From positions 1 to 64,000 of the forward strand of contig JAVBSL010000001.1 of NCBI GenBank assembly GCA_031556725.1: DNA of 64,000 nt, read 5' to 3'. The notes under the pieces were generated by a model that was given only the letters and a program-made list of their open reading frames with translations, was not told the origin of the DNA and did no database searches. The position numbers and the translations under genes are program-made. This stretch comes from UBA935 sp031556725 (GTDB lineage Bacteria; Bacillota; Clostridia; Lachnospirales; Lachnospiraceae). This document shows, in pieces, positions 25,480 to 34,600 of this stretch. The stretch's first letter is position 1; the number at the start of each line of letters is the position of its first letter.

Positions 25480-26108
25480 TGGCAAATATTAATGTTTATT
25501 TAAAAGCAGAGCAAAATGTCGAGATGACGGAACCGGAAGTTTTCGTAAAAGATATTGCGAAAGTCTATACATCGGATGTACATGTGGCAGCCAGGATTAA
25601 AGCAATGAAGGTATATACTTTTCATCAGGGAGAGCAGAAAAGGCAGGTGGTCAGTATCCTGAAACTGATTGAAATGATCGAAGCAGCCTGCCCCGGAGTT
25701 ACCATAAACAGCCTGGGGGAAGCAGACACTTTAATCGAATGGATACAGGTCAATAAGCAGAATAAGCCTCTTCAGATTTTTAAGATATTTATAGCCGGCG
25801 GAGTCAGTTTTTTCGGGACAGCATTTACCATTATGGCCTTTCATAATGATATAGGCATCAACAAAGTATTCGGTAAGGTATATGAAATGGTGATGGGGCA
25901 GCCGTCTAATGGTTATACCATATTGGAAATTTCTTATTCTATCGGGCTGGCACTGGGAATCATAGTTTTCTTTAATCATATCGGCGGCCGACGGATTACC
26001 AAGGATCCCACGCCCATCGAAGTAGCCATGAGAAATTATGAAGAAGATGTAAATAAAGCATTGGTAGCAACTTCTGACCGGGAGGGAGGAACCATTGATG
26101 CTTCTTAA
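25479..26108 (+). CDS. spoVAA: Stage V sporulation protein AA
   Basis: This 209-residue protein has an N-terminal soluble domain of about 100 residues (INVYLKAEQNVEM, then VYTSDVHVAARIKAMKVY) followed by two membrane segments (about 106-128 and 146-168), the SpoVAA layout. In Bacillus, SpoVA proteins import dipicolinic acid into the forespore; SpoVAA and SpoVAB form an optional inner pair. The next gene is spoVAB, overlapping at its start, supporting the call. No spoVAC or spoVAD lies next to it in this window; spoVAE is 3 kb downstream. Confidence 0.88.
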   Translation: MANINVYLKAEQNVEMTEPEVFVKDIAKVYTSDVHVAARIKAMKVYTFHQGEQKRQVVSILKLIEMIEAACPGVTINSLGEADTLIEWIQVNKQNKPLQIFKIFIAGGVSFFGTAFTIMAFHNDIGINKVFGKVYEMVMGQPSNGYTILEISYSIGLALGIIVFFNHIGGRRITKDPTPIEVAMRNYEEDVNKALVATSDREGGTIDAS

Positions 26109-26586
26109 GCAGATTTTTATGGCAATCTGTGCATTCAGTTTCGGAACTATCTGCTCCGCCGGGGTTTTTACCGTATTGGTATCGGTGGGGCTGATTCCGC
26201 GTTTTGCCGGAAAATTCCATGTGGCAAAGCATATCTTATATTTAGAAGAGATGGTAGTTTTTGGAACCTTGATCGGCGGTTTTTTCAGTGTGTTCTCCAA
26301 ATATGGGGAGATTGGTGATGTGATTTTAAAAAACCAGTTTTTTGGAATGCATACCGGTAAGATTTGGAGTATCTGCGGTAAGGTTTTTTGCCTGACTTAT
26401 GGGGGATTTGCGGGAATGTTTGTGGGATGCCTTGCTTTGGCAATTGCGGAAATGCTGGATTCCATACCGATTTTTGCCAGAAGGGCAGGCTTTAGAGAGG
26501 GAATTGGAATTGTTATTTTGTTAATGGCATTGGGTAAGGTGGCAGGGAGCCTGATTTATTTTAGTCAGGCAGTATTTGGTTACTAG
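26098..26586 (+). CDS. spoVAB: Stage V sporulation protein AB
   Basis: This 162-residue membrane protein has four to five hydrophobic segments (first AICAFSFGTICSAGVFTVLVSVGLI). Size, topology, the RFAGKFHVAKHILYLEE segment and position after spoVAA fit SpoVAB. I chose ATG 26098, with GGGAGGGAGG at 26082-26091; a TTG codon one triplet earlier is also possible. It overlaps spoVAA by 11 bases. It would act in the forespore membrane with SpoVAA in dipicolinic acid movement or germination. Confidence 0.87.
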   Translation: MLLKQIFMAICAFSFGTICSAGVFTVLVSVGLIPRFAGKFHVAKHILYLEEMVVFGTLIGGFFSVFSKYGEIGDVILKNQFFGMHTGKIWSICGKVFCLTYGGFAGMFVGCLALAIAEMLDSIPIFARRAGFREGIGIVILLMALGKVAGSLIYFSQAVFGY

Positions 26587-26588
26587 GC

Positions 26589-26617
26589 TTGAAATCAAGA
26601 GTAAAATTTATTACAAT
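26589..26617 (+). promoter_or_regulatory. Candidate sigma-A promoter
   Basis: TTGAAA at 26589-26594, 17-base spacer, TACAAT at 26612-26617, placed 32 bases before the small gene at 26650, just after spoVAB. It suggests the following genes are expressed independently of sporulation. Confidence 0.5.
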
Positions 26618-26649
26618 AGAAAGGCAAGAAGTCGAAAAGGAGCAAAGCG

Positions 26650-26880
26650 ATGCGTGAGATGGAGTTTAAGATGGAACGGCAGGGATTACTGAAAGAGGGA
26701 GATGCTGTTATGGTAACAGAAGGTCTTTTACCCAGTAATTACTATTATACCATTGATCCGTCACTGGCAATGTCGGGAAATATTCCATTTCCGGAGCGAA
26801 TGCTTGCAAGAGAAGGGGTTGTTACCAAAGTAATTGAAAATGAACGGGGCTTTTATGTGACCGCAGAATTTTCAGAATAA
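26650..26880 (+). CDS. Small hypothetical protein (76 aa)
   Basis: This 76-residue soluble protein is not a family I recognise. It has no membrane segment or Cys. The central part VTEGLLPSNYYYTIDPSLAMSG is Tyr/Ser-rich and the C-terminus (REGVVTKVIENERGFYVTAEF) looks like two beta strands with a basic-acidic turn, suggesting a small beta-barrel-like fold, perhaps a ligand- or nucleic-acid-binding domain. AAAGGAGC at 26637-26644 gives a good ribosome binding site and a promoter lies directly upstream, so it is very probably real. ridA follows after 27 bases. Confidence 0.7.
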   Translation: MREMEFKMERQGLLKEGDAVMVTEGLLPSNYYYTIDPSLAMSGNIPFPERMLAREGVVTKVIENERGFYVTAEFSE

Positions 26881-26907
26881 ATTTTAATTCAGGAGGAAAG
26901 TATAGTT

Positions 26908-27285
26908 ATGTTGCAGAAAATAAACACAGACAAGGCTCCGGCAGCAATCGGACCTTATTCACAGGCAATTATCGCAAACGGAATGCTTTATACATCGGGG
27001 CAGGTACCGATCCTTCCGGCTACCGGAGAAGTGGTTCAGGGAGATATCACGGTACAGGCTAAGCTGGTAATGGAAAATATCGGTGCTCTTTTGAACGAAG
27101 CAGGCTGTGATTTCAGTCAGGTTGTCAAGACCACCTGTTTTTTAGATGATATGGCTGATTTTGCTGCGTTTAATAGTGTATATGAAAAATACTTTACGGA
27201 AAAACCGGCAAGAAGCTGTGTGGCAGCAAAGCAGCTGCCCAGAAATGTTTTGTGTGAAGTGGAAGTAATTGCCTATCTTGGTTGA
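26908..27285 (+). CDS. ridA: RidA family enamine/imine deaminase
   Basis: This 125-residue protein has full RidA (YjgF/UK114) length and conserved segments: APAAIGPYSQAI, LYTSGQVPI, QAKLVMENIGALLNEAG, VVKTTCFLDDMADF and PARSCVAAKQLP with the catalytic Arg. RidA hydrolyses reactive 2-aminoacrylate and related enamines to ketoacids, protecting PLP enzymes. AGGAGG lies at 26892-26897. Its position before shikimate kinase has no evident metabolic logic. Confidence 0.95.
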   Translation: MLQKINTDKAPAAIGPYSQAIIANGMLYTSGQVPILPATGEVVQGDITVQAKLVMENIGALLNEAGCDFSQVVKTTCFLDDMADFAAFNSVYEKYFTEKPARSCVAAKQLPRNVLCEVEVIAYLG

Positions 27286-27319
27286 CATAATATTTAAAGA
27301 CTTATGAAGGGAACCGGAT

Positions 27320-27820
27320 ATGAACAATAGTAATAATATTATCTTGATTGGCATGCCCGGTGCGGGAAAGAGTACCATCGGTGCTGCGCTTGCCAAAAAA
27401 TTGAGCTATGGATTTATAGATTCCGATAATGTAATTGAAGAAAGCTGTGGAAAGAAGCTTCATGAAATCCTCTCTGAGAGCGGTCAGGAGGGTTTTTTGG
27501 AGATTGAAAATTTTATCAACGCAACCTTAGAAGTAAAGAACCGTGTTATTGCTACCGGCGGAAGTGCAATTTATGGAAAAGAGGCAATGGAACATTTCGC
27601 CAGAATCGGCGACGTGGTATATCTGAAACTTTCCTTTAAGGAAATTGCCGCCAGATTAGGGGACTTGGAGCAGCGGGGGGTTGCCTTTAAAGCGGGGCAG
27701 ACCTTGGAGGATATTTACGCCAAGCGAGTACCGCTTTATGAAAAATATGCCCAGATTACGATCGACTGTGAGAATAAGGGCGTGAGAGAAATTGTATTGG
27801 AGATTGTCAAAAGCATATGA
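27320..27820 (+). CDS. aroK: Shikimate kinase
   Basis: This 166-residue kinase of normal length has Walker A GMPGAGKST near residues 10-18, the shikimate-binding DSDNVIEE segment (DxD), GQEGFLEIE near 54, and ATGGSAIYG, the family GGG-like loop with Ser replacing one Gly. It phosphorylates shikimate at the 3-position in the aromatic amino acid pathway. No other aro genes are nearby. Its stop overlaps the EamA start by four bases (ATGA). AAGGGA lies shortly upstream of the ATG. Confidence 0.92.
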   Translation: MNNSNNIILIGMPGAGKSTIGAALAKKLSYGFIDSDNVIEESCGKKLHEILSESGQEGFLEIENFINATLEVKNRVIATGGSAIYGKEAMEHFARIGDVVYLKLSFKEIAARLGDLEQRGVAFKAGQTLEDIYAKRVPLYEKYAQITIDCENKGVREIVLEIVKSI

Positions 27821-28707
27821 AAAGAATACCATTATCAAGCGGCATCTTACTGTTTACTGCTGCTGTCATATGGGGATTTGCCTTTGTTGCACAGCGCGAA
27901 GGCATGGAATATCTGGGGCCGTTTTCTTTTAACGGTGCCAGATATTTATTGGGCAGCGCTGTCCTTTTACCGTTGGTGCTGGTCCGAAAAAAGGCCGCCC
28001 GGAAACGCGGGCTTACCAGAGGAACGAGGAAGGATACCTGGTTAGGCGGATTGTGCTGCGGATTGGTGATCTGCTCGGCATCCATGTTCCAACAATTGGG
28101 GTTATTACATACGACGGTTGGAAAAGCCGGATTTATTACCACGTTATATATTATCCTGGTTCCGTTGCTGGGAATTTTTTTAAAGAGGAAGGTTCCCCGG
28201 ATTATCTGGGTAGGCGCCATGTTGTCGGCAGTGGGTATGTATCTGCTTTGTATAAACGAGCAGTTTACCATCAGTAAGGGGGATGGACTATTGCTGATCT
28301 GCGCACTTTTGTTTTCGGTACATATTATGGTAATTGATTATTTTTCACCGAAAGTAGATGGAGTGGAATTATCCTGTCTGCAATTTTTGATAGCGGGTGT
28401 TATTTGTTTTGTGATCGGGGTTTTAAGGGAGCATCCGCAACCTGCAGACTTTCTGGCAGGCATCATTCCTCTTGCTTATACCGGTATCTTATCAAGCGGA
28501 GTGGCATATACCTTTCAGATTGTGGGACAGCGGGATGCAGATCCGGCGGTGGCGGCACTGATCCTCAGTTTGGAGTCGGTGATTTCGGTGCTGGCCGGCT
28601 GGATGATTCTGGGACAACGGCTGAGCGGCCGTGAACTGGCCGGATGTGCCATTGTATTTGCCGCTGTGATATTGGTACAGCTGCCGGTAAAACAACCCTT
28701 GCGGTAA
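27817..28707 (+). CDS. EamA/DMT family transporter
   Basis: This 296-residue protein has ten hydrophobic segments in two EamA repeats. The first begins with LFTAAVIWGFAFVAQREGMEYLGPF and contains GARYLLGSAVLLP; the second repeat ends with LESVISVLAGWMILGQRLSGRELAGCAIVFAAVI, the usual EamA ending. These proteins export amino acids or metabolites. The start overlaps the aroK stop. Substrate is not deducible. Confidence 0.93.
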   Translation: MKRIPLSSGILLFTAAVIWGFAFVAQREGMEYLGPFSFNGARYLLGSAVLLPLVLVRKKAARKRGLTRGTRKDTWLGGLCCGLVICSASMFQQLGLLHTTVGKAGFITTLYIILVPLLGIFLKRKVPRIIWVGAMLSAVGMYLLCINEQFTISKGDGLLLICALLFSVHIMVIDYFSPKVDGVELSCLQFLIAGVICFVIGVLREHPQPADFLAGIIPLAYTGILSSGVAYTFQIVGQRDADPAVAALILSLESVISVLAGWMILGQRLSGRELAGCAIVFAAVILVQLPVKQPLR

Positions 28708-28719
28708 TAAATGTTTTAA

Positions 28720-28749
28720 GAATACAAAAAGAAAAAAATGGGCATAATA
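28720..28749 (+). promoter_or_regulatory. Sigma-G promoter of the small gene-spoVAE pair
   Basis: GAATA at 28720-28724, 18-base spacer, CATAATA at 28743-28749. Both boxes match the published forespore sigma-G consensus (GHATR-N18-CATnHTA) at every position. It precedes AAGGAGG and the ATG at 28790. Confidence 0.8.
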
Positions 28750-28789
28750 TCCTTAAAATAAAATTTTTATTTAATTTAAGGAGGCTTAT

Positions 28790-28969
28790 ATGGAATATGA
28801 GGATATCCCCTTGGGACTTAGTTTCGGTTTGGCAACCAATGTAAGAGCATCAGCGGCTTATGGTCAGATGAGTGATGGTGAAAGAAAACAGGTGGTGGAG
28901 GAAGCAAAGAATGTGAGTTCGAAAGCAGAAATGGAACAGCTGGTCAACCGGATTGGAAGAGGGCTGTGA
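28790..28969 (+). CDS. Small protein encoded upstream of spoVAE (59 aa)
   Basis: The frame starts at ATG 28790 after AAGGAGGC (28778-28785) and ends at TGA 28967-28969, one base before the spoVAE ATG. It encodes 59 residues: an N-terminal LPLG-like hydrophobic part (DIPLGLSFGLATN), a middle AAYGQMSDGERKQVVEEA and an amphipathic end KAEMEQLVNRIG. I recall similar small proteins in Lachnospiraceae but no function. It sits behind a sigma-G promoter, so it should be made in the forespore, perhaps as a small spore component. Too short for default gene finders using a 60-residue cut-off. Confidence 0.75.
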   Translation: MEYEDIPLGLSFGLATNVRASAAYGQMSDGERKQVVEEAKNVSSKAEMEQLVNRIGRGL

Positions 28970-28970
28970 C

Positions 28971-29327
28971 ATGGACTATTTAAATGCTTTTTGGGTGGGT
29001 GGATTGATTTGTGCTTTGGTTCAGATTCTGATGGAAAAAACAAAGTTAATGCCCGGCCGCATTATGGTACTTTTGGTGTGTACCGGTGCAGTCCTTAGTT
29101 TCTTCAACTGGTATCAGCCGCTGGTAGAGTATGCCGGAGCCGGAGCATCGGTGCCTCTTTTGGGTTTTGGCAATGTTTTGATGAAGGGTGTCAAAGAAGC
29201 AGTTGACAGTGACGGCTTTATGGGATTGTTTTCAGGAGGCTTTAAAGCCGGTGCGGTGGGCTGTTCGGCAGCACTGATATTTGGCTATCTGGCCAGCTTG
29301 TTATTTAAGCCAAAAATGAAGGGCTAA
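28971..29327 (+). CDS. spoVAE: Stage V sporulation protein AE
   Basis: This 118-residue membrane protein has four hydrophobic segments, matching SpoVAE (SpoVAEb type): YLNAFWVGGLICALVQILMEKTKL, MPGRIMVLLVCTGAVL, GASVPLLGFGNVLMKGVKEAV and FKAGAVGCSAALIFGYLASL. It belongs to the SpoVA channel that carries dipicolinic acid across the forespore membrane. I chose ATG 28971, directly after the small gene; an upstream in-frame opening lies within that gene. Separation from spoVAA/AB by 2.4 kb of housekeeping genes is unusual compared with the Bacillus operon. Confidence 0.9.
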   Translation: MDYLNAFWVGGLICALVQILMEKTKLMPGRIMVLLVCTGAVLSFFNWYQPLVEYAGAGASVPLLGFGNVLMKGVKEAVDSDGFMGLFSGGFKAGAVGCSAALIFGYLASLLFKPKMKG

Positions 29328-29364
29328 TACAGGAAAAATATTGGCAAATTATATGAAATACTTC

Positions 29365-29391
29365 TTGACGAATAAATGCTTTTTCTATACT
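29365..29391 (+). promoter_or_regulatory. Candidate promoter of the uracil/xanthine permease
   Basis: TTGACG at 29365-29370 and TATACT at 29386-29391, with a short 15-base spacer (TACTAT at 29388-29393 gives 17). The 52-base leader to the ATG is too short for a purine or PyrR element and I see none. Confidence 0.4.
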
Positions 29392-29442
29392 ATAAGTGGT
29401 AGAGGTTTTTTTGTAAAACAATACATATAGGAGGAGAGAGTG

Positions 29443-30798
29443 ATGAGTAAAGAAGTACAAGCTTCTAATGCAGCGCCCGGTTCGGACGGAATTATGGATG
29501 CCAGAACCCTTGGTACTCCCAAGATGCTGCTATTAGGATTACAACACATGTTTGCAATGTTTGGAGCAACAGTTCTTGTTCCCGCACTAACCGGTCTCGA
29601 TGTTTCCACGACCCTGTTATTTGCCGGATTAGGTACACTGTTGTTCCATTTTTTAACGAAAGGAAAGGTGCCTGCATTTTTAGGATCTTCATTTGCCTTT
29701 CTGGCCGGATACTGGGCCATTGCCCCCAATAAGGAGCCGGAGCTATTACCTTATGCCTGCGTTGGTGTTGTGTTTGCAGGATTGGTATACTTTATATTAG
29801 CGGCTTTTATTAAAATATTTGGAACGGCCAAGGTTATGAGATTTTTCCCCCCGATTGTAACAGGGCCGATCATTATTGCTATCGGTTTAAACTTATCTCA
29901 GACAGCAATTGACAGTTGTGCTACCAATTGGTGGATTGCAGCAGTGGCGATTGTAATCGTAATTGTATGTAACATCTGGGGAAAAGGTATGATAAAGATT
30001 ATTCCCATTATTTTAGGTGTTGTAGGCTCCTATGCGGTGGCAGCAGCTACCGGAAATGTGGATTGGCAGCCGGTGAAAGATGCGGCATGGTTTGGTTTAC
30101 CGATTCACTGGGATGCCACCGTATTTTCATTAATCGGGAAAGCGGACGCATCACTTTTGATAACAGCTGTTATAACCATAATGCCCATTGCCCTGGCTAC
30201 AGTCGTAGAACATATCGGCGACATTTCAGCGATTTCTTCCACTGTCGGAACTAATTTCATCAAGTCACCCGGACTGCACAGAACATTGTTGGGAGATGGT
30301 CTTGCCACATCACTTGCCGCATTGTTTGGAGCACCGGCCAATACCACTTACGGCGAAAACACCGGTGTTTTAAATCTGACCAAGGTATTTGACCCTAAAG
30401 TTATCCGGATTGCAGCAGTTTTTGCCTGCCTGTTTGCTTTCTCTCCCAAGCTGGGCAGTGTGATTTCCTGTATGCCGGTAGCAACCATGGGCGGTGTATC
30501 ATTGGTTCTTTATGGTATGATATCAGCAGTGGGTGTTCGTAATGTTGTGGAGAATCAAGTTGATTTTACCAAGAGCCGCAATGTTATTATTGCTGCCTTG
30601 ATATTAGTTTTGTCGATCGGTATCAATTACAGTACGGCAGGTGCTATTGCTTTCACCATCGGTGAAGTGACTATCAGTCTTTCCGGTCTTGCGGTAGGAG
30701 CCTTGATGGGAATTTTCCTGAATGCGGTGCTTCCCGGAAAAGATTACAATTTTGATGATGAGAAGCCGGATGATACCAAGGTGAACTTTCAGGTTTAA
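29443..30798 (+). CDS. uraA: Uracil/xanthine permease (NCS2 family)
   Basis: This 451-residue polytopic permease of the nucleobase-ascorbate transporter (NCS2) family has QHMFAMFGATVLVPALTGLDVSTTLLFAGLGTLLFH in the first helices (substrate-binding H and A residues), a PPIVTGPIIIAIGL segment and the motif ALFGAPANTTYGENTGVLNLTKVF in helix 10 that defines the UraA/uracil branch. It imports uracil or xanthine with protons. ATG 29443 is preferred to the GTG one codon upstream because of GGAGGAGAG at 29431-29439. A strong terminator follows. Confidence 0.93.
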   Translation: MSKEVQASNAAPGSDGIMDARTLGTPKMLLLGLQHMFAMFGATVLVPALTGLDVSTTLLFAGLGTLLFHFLTKGKVPAFLGSSFAFLAGYWAIAPNKEPELLPYACVGVVFAGLVYFILAAFIKIFGTAKVMRFFPPIVTGPIIIAIGLNLSQTAIDSCATNWWIAAVAIVIVIVCNIWGKGMIKIIPIILGVVGSYAVAAATGNVDWQPVKDAAWFGLPIHWDATVFSLIGKADASLLITAVITIMPIALATVVEHIGDISAISSTVGTNFIKSPGLHRTLLGDGLATSLAALFGAPANTTYGENTGVLNLTKVFDPKVIRIAAVFACLFAFSPKLGSVISCMPVATMGGVSLVLYGMISAVGVRNVVENQVDFTKSRNVIIAALILVLSIGINYSTAGAIAFTIGEVTISLSGLAVGALMGIFLNAVLPGKDYNFDDEKPDDTKVNFQV

Positions 30799-30808
30799 GT
30801 AAATCAAT

Positions 30809-30834
30809 AGGCGGCTTCGGCCGCCTGTTTTTTT
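30809..30834 (+). terminator. Intrinsic terminator after the permease gene
   Basis: Stem AGGCGGC (30809-30815) / GCCGCCT (30820-30826) around a stable TTCG tetraloop, followed by GTTTTTTT. Confidence 0.92.
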
Positions 30835-30842
30835 GAGGAGAA

Positions 30843-31631
30843 ATGATGACTGGGAAATTAAAAGAAATAGATTGCTTTGCATTAGATATGGATGGTACTA
30901 TTTACTTGGGCGAACAGTGGATAGATGGTGCCCAGGATTTCCTGAAAGCAGTGGAAGAGAAGGGAAAACGATACGTATTCCTGACCAATAATTCGTCCAA
31001 AAATGCGGAAGTATACGTGGAGAAGCTGCGCCGTATGGGATTGACAGTGGACAAAGAAAAAGTCATTACTTCCGGGCAGGCAACCATTGGATATCTGCAA
31101 AAAAATCATCCTGGGAAAACAGTGTTTTTATTGGGGAATGAGCTCCTGAAGACAGAATTTAGGGAAGCGGGAATCAGGTTGGAGGAGAAAACGCCGGAAG
31201 TAGTAGTAGTGGGCTTTGATACCACCCTGAATTATGAGAAAATGTGCCGGGTCTGCGATTTTGTACGGGCCGGGCTGCCCTACCTGTCTACTCATCCGGA
31301 CTACAATTGTCCCACGGAAACCGGCTTTATACCCGATGCCGGAGCCATTCATGCTTTCATTCATGCATCGGCTTTTCGCTATCCTGACCATATTATCGGG
31401 AAACCCAACCGGGATATCATGGACTATCTTCTGGAGCGCACCGGAGCGGATCGTCAGCGGACGGCGATGGTGGGGGACCGCCTCTATACGGATGTGGCCG
31501 CCGGAGTAAATAACGGATTGACGGGAATTTTGGTTTTAAGCGGTGAAGCCGGTATAAAAGATGTGGCAGAATCAGAGGTAAAACCGCACTTTATATTTGA
31601 CTCGGTGAAAGAGATGATTAAGGAGTTATAA
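30843..31631 (+). CDS. HAD-IIA family phosphatase (NagD-like)
   Basis: This 262-residue protein has HAD motif I LDMDGTIYLGEQ with nucleophile Asp near residue 15, motif II FLTNNSSKN, a type IIA cap domain, and GKPNRDIMDYLLE with MVGDRLYTDVAAG as motifs III/IV. It matches NagD / p-nitrophenylphosphatase-like enzymes acting on small phosphorylated metabolites in the cytoplasm. The start ATG has GAGGAG upstream within the terminator tail; a second ATG follows at once. Specific substrate unknown. Confidence 0.93.
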   Translation: MMTGKLKEIDCFALDMDGTIYLGEQWIDGAQDFLKAVEEKGKRYVFLTNNSSKNAEVYVEKLRRMGLTVDKEKVITSGQATIGYLQKNHPGKTVFLLGNELLKTEFREAGIRLEEKTPEVVVVGFDTTLNYEKMCRVCDFVRAGLPYLSTHPDYNCPTETGFIPDAGAIHAFIHASAFRYPDHIIGKPNRDIMDYLLERTGADRQRTAMVGDRLYTDVAAGVNNGLTGILVLSGEAGIKDVAESEVKPHFIFDSVKEMIKEL

Positions 31632-31659
31632 ATTAAAGCTTTACAAGGAGAAGACAGGT

Positions 31660-34600
31660 ATGGGACTGCAATTTTATTTCGGCGGCTCAGGCGCAGGAAA
31701 AAGCGATAAATTGCATAAGGACATAATCCGGTGGTCTGTCTGTGAGCCGCAAACGCAGTTTTTATTTGTGGTACCGGATCAGTTTACCATGCATACCCAG
31801 ATGGAACTGGTTAAAGCGCATCCCAACCGGGGGATACTGAACATTGATGTTCTGAGTTTCGGGCGTTTGTCTCATCGTATTTTTGAAGAGGTTGGCGGTG
31901 ATAAACGGCAGGTACTTGATGATACCGGGAAGAGCCTGGTGCTGCGGAAGGTGGCGGCAGATATCAGGGAGGAGCTTCCGGTAATCGGGAAAAATCTGAC
32001 TAAATTGGGATACATTCATGAAGTGAAGTCGGCTGTTTCGGAATTCATGCAGTATGGAATCGGCCCGGAGGAGTTGGCTCAGTTAACCGATTTTGCCAGG
32101 AAAAAAGGGGTCTTGTCCTCTAAGCTTAAGGATTTGCAGAAGCTCTATGAGGCTTTCTTAACTTATATTCAAGGTGAATTTATCACCACAGAAGAAACCT
32201 TAGATTTATTGAAAAATTCCCTGTGTAAATCGGAAATTATAAAAGACAGTGTTGTCATATTTGATGGTTTTACGGGATTTACACCGATACAAAACCGTGT
32301 CATACAGGAACTTATGGTGTTGACCGAAAGAGTCATCGTGTCGGTAACTATTGGGTCCGATGCAGAACCCTTTGGGACGAATAAAGAACATGAGTTATTT
32401 TATCTTAGCAAAAAAACAGTTGCGGACCTCTGCTTACTGGCGAAGGAAGCACAGGTAGGCCGGGAAGAGGATGTTTATCTAAGGGAAGAACCCTTGATTC
32501 GATTTGCCGGAAATGGGGAAATGGCTCATTTGGAAAAAAATCTGTTTCGCTATCCGGAACAGGTTTATGAAGAAGAAAATAGAGCCATTGCGCTGTGGGA
32601 AGCCACCACCGTGGCTGAGGAAGTGCGGCAGGTTTGTGTCCGGGTCAAGGAATTGGTTTTAGCAGAGGGCTTCAGCTATCGGGATATCGCGGTAGTAACC
32701 GGAGATCTGAGCACTTATGCAGGGTATATGGAGCGGGAAGCAAAGAAATATGAAATCCCGCTATTTGTGGATCAAACCAGTGGTATTCTACTGAATCCGT
32801 TTACAGAGTTTATCCGAAGTGCATTAAAAATTGTTATTAAGAATTTTTCCTATGAAGCTGTATTCCATTATCTGCGCAGCGGGTTTGCGGACTTTGAACC
32901 GGAAGAGGTTGATTGTCTGGAAAACTATGTGATTGGTTTTGGCATAAAAGGAAAGAGAAAATGGAGCAACGGATTTACCAGGCGCAGCCGGCAGTGGGAA
33001 GAGGAAAGTCAGTTAGAGCAATTGGCGAAGCTAAACAGTACCAGAGAACGAATGATGCAGCAACTGGAACCATTAACCGGTAAATTTGCTAACGTGGAGG
33101 AAATCATTCACGCGTTATATGGATTTATTACCGGCAGCAAGATTCAGCAGAAGCTGGCTGTTTATGAAACGTATTTTAAGAACAACGAAGACTGGGTGAG
33201 AGCCAGGGAATATGGGCAGATTTACCGGCTTGTCATGGAACTTCTGGATCAGATCTATAGCCTATTGTCTAAGGAACAAATGACTTTGGCGGAATTTGCC
33301 GATATTCTGGATGCCGGACTGGGTGAGATTGAGGTAGGGACGATCCCCCAAAATGTTGACCGGGTGGTAGTAGGCGACATGGAACGTACCAGGCTGAACC
33401 GGATCAAAGTGCTGTTTTTCCTGGGCGTGAACGACGGAAATATTCCCAGAAACAATGGAAAGGGCGGTATTATATCCGACTTAGACCGGGAGTTTCTGAA
33501 GGAATCTAAATGGGAGCTGGCGCCTACACCAAGACAGCAGATGTACATACAACGGCTTTACCTTTATATGAATATGACCAAACCATCAGAGCGATTATAT
33601 TTGTCTTATGCCAAGGTAAACTGTGAAGGAAAGAGTATCAGGCCTTCATATCTGGTGGATACCATACAGAAGATTTTTCCACAGATTAAAATTAAGAAGG
33701 AACAGAATGAGAAAACATTTGAACAGATTGTAGGACTGGCTGACAGCTTAGATATCTTTACTGTCTGTTTGCGTGATTTTGCTTCGGGAATTATCGGAAG
33801 AACAGAGGATGATCAGGAAAAAGTAGCTATCTTCTGTGATCTTTACCGACAGACGGAAGATTATGACCGCAAGGCGGCCGGATTGATTGATACGGCTTTT
33901 GCCGAATATGCTCCCCATCCCCTGGGAAAGATGGTTGCAGATGCTTTGTATGGAAGCCTGTTAGAAAACAGTGTCAGCCGCTTGGAAAAGTATGCGTCCT
34001 GCGCTTATGCTCATTTTTTGCAATATGGACTTGCATTACAGGAAAGGGAAGAATACAGCTTTGAAACAGTGGATTTGGGGAATGTGTTCCACGGGGTCCT
34101 GGAATTGTTTGCAGGAAAACTTGCAGAAAATCATTTCAACTGGTTTGACTTTCCTGACGAGGAAGCCATGGGGCTTTTACGGGAGGCCCTTAATACCTAT
34201 GCAGCAGAGTACGGGGAGACGGTTTTATTCAGCAGTGCCCGTAACCAGCAGATGGTGAGCCGGATATACCGAATCCTGGCCAGGACAGTAAAAACTTTAA
34301 AACAGCAGCTTCAAAAAGGGGCCTTTGTGCCGCAGGAATTTGAAGTATCGTTTTCCAAAGCAGATAATTTAGCGGCAGTAAATATTGCTCTTTCCCAGCA
34401 GGAAAAAATGCGGCTGCGGGGACGGATTGATCGAATCGATACCTATGAAGATGAAGATCATGTTTATGTGAAGGTCATTGATTATAAATCAGGCAATAAG
34501 AAATTTGATCTGGCCGCCCTTTATTATGGCCTTCAGCTGCAATTGGTGGTGTATATGAATGTGGCCATGGAAATAGAAAAAAGGGCTCACCCCGATAAGG

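Noticed and set aside
29328..29442. Purine riboswitch or PyrR attenuator before the uracil/xanthine permease
   Set aside because: The leader is only about 110 bases, with a promoter close to the start and no conserved purine-aptamer loops or terminator.
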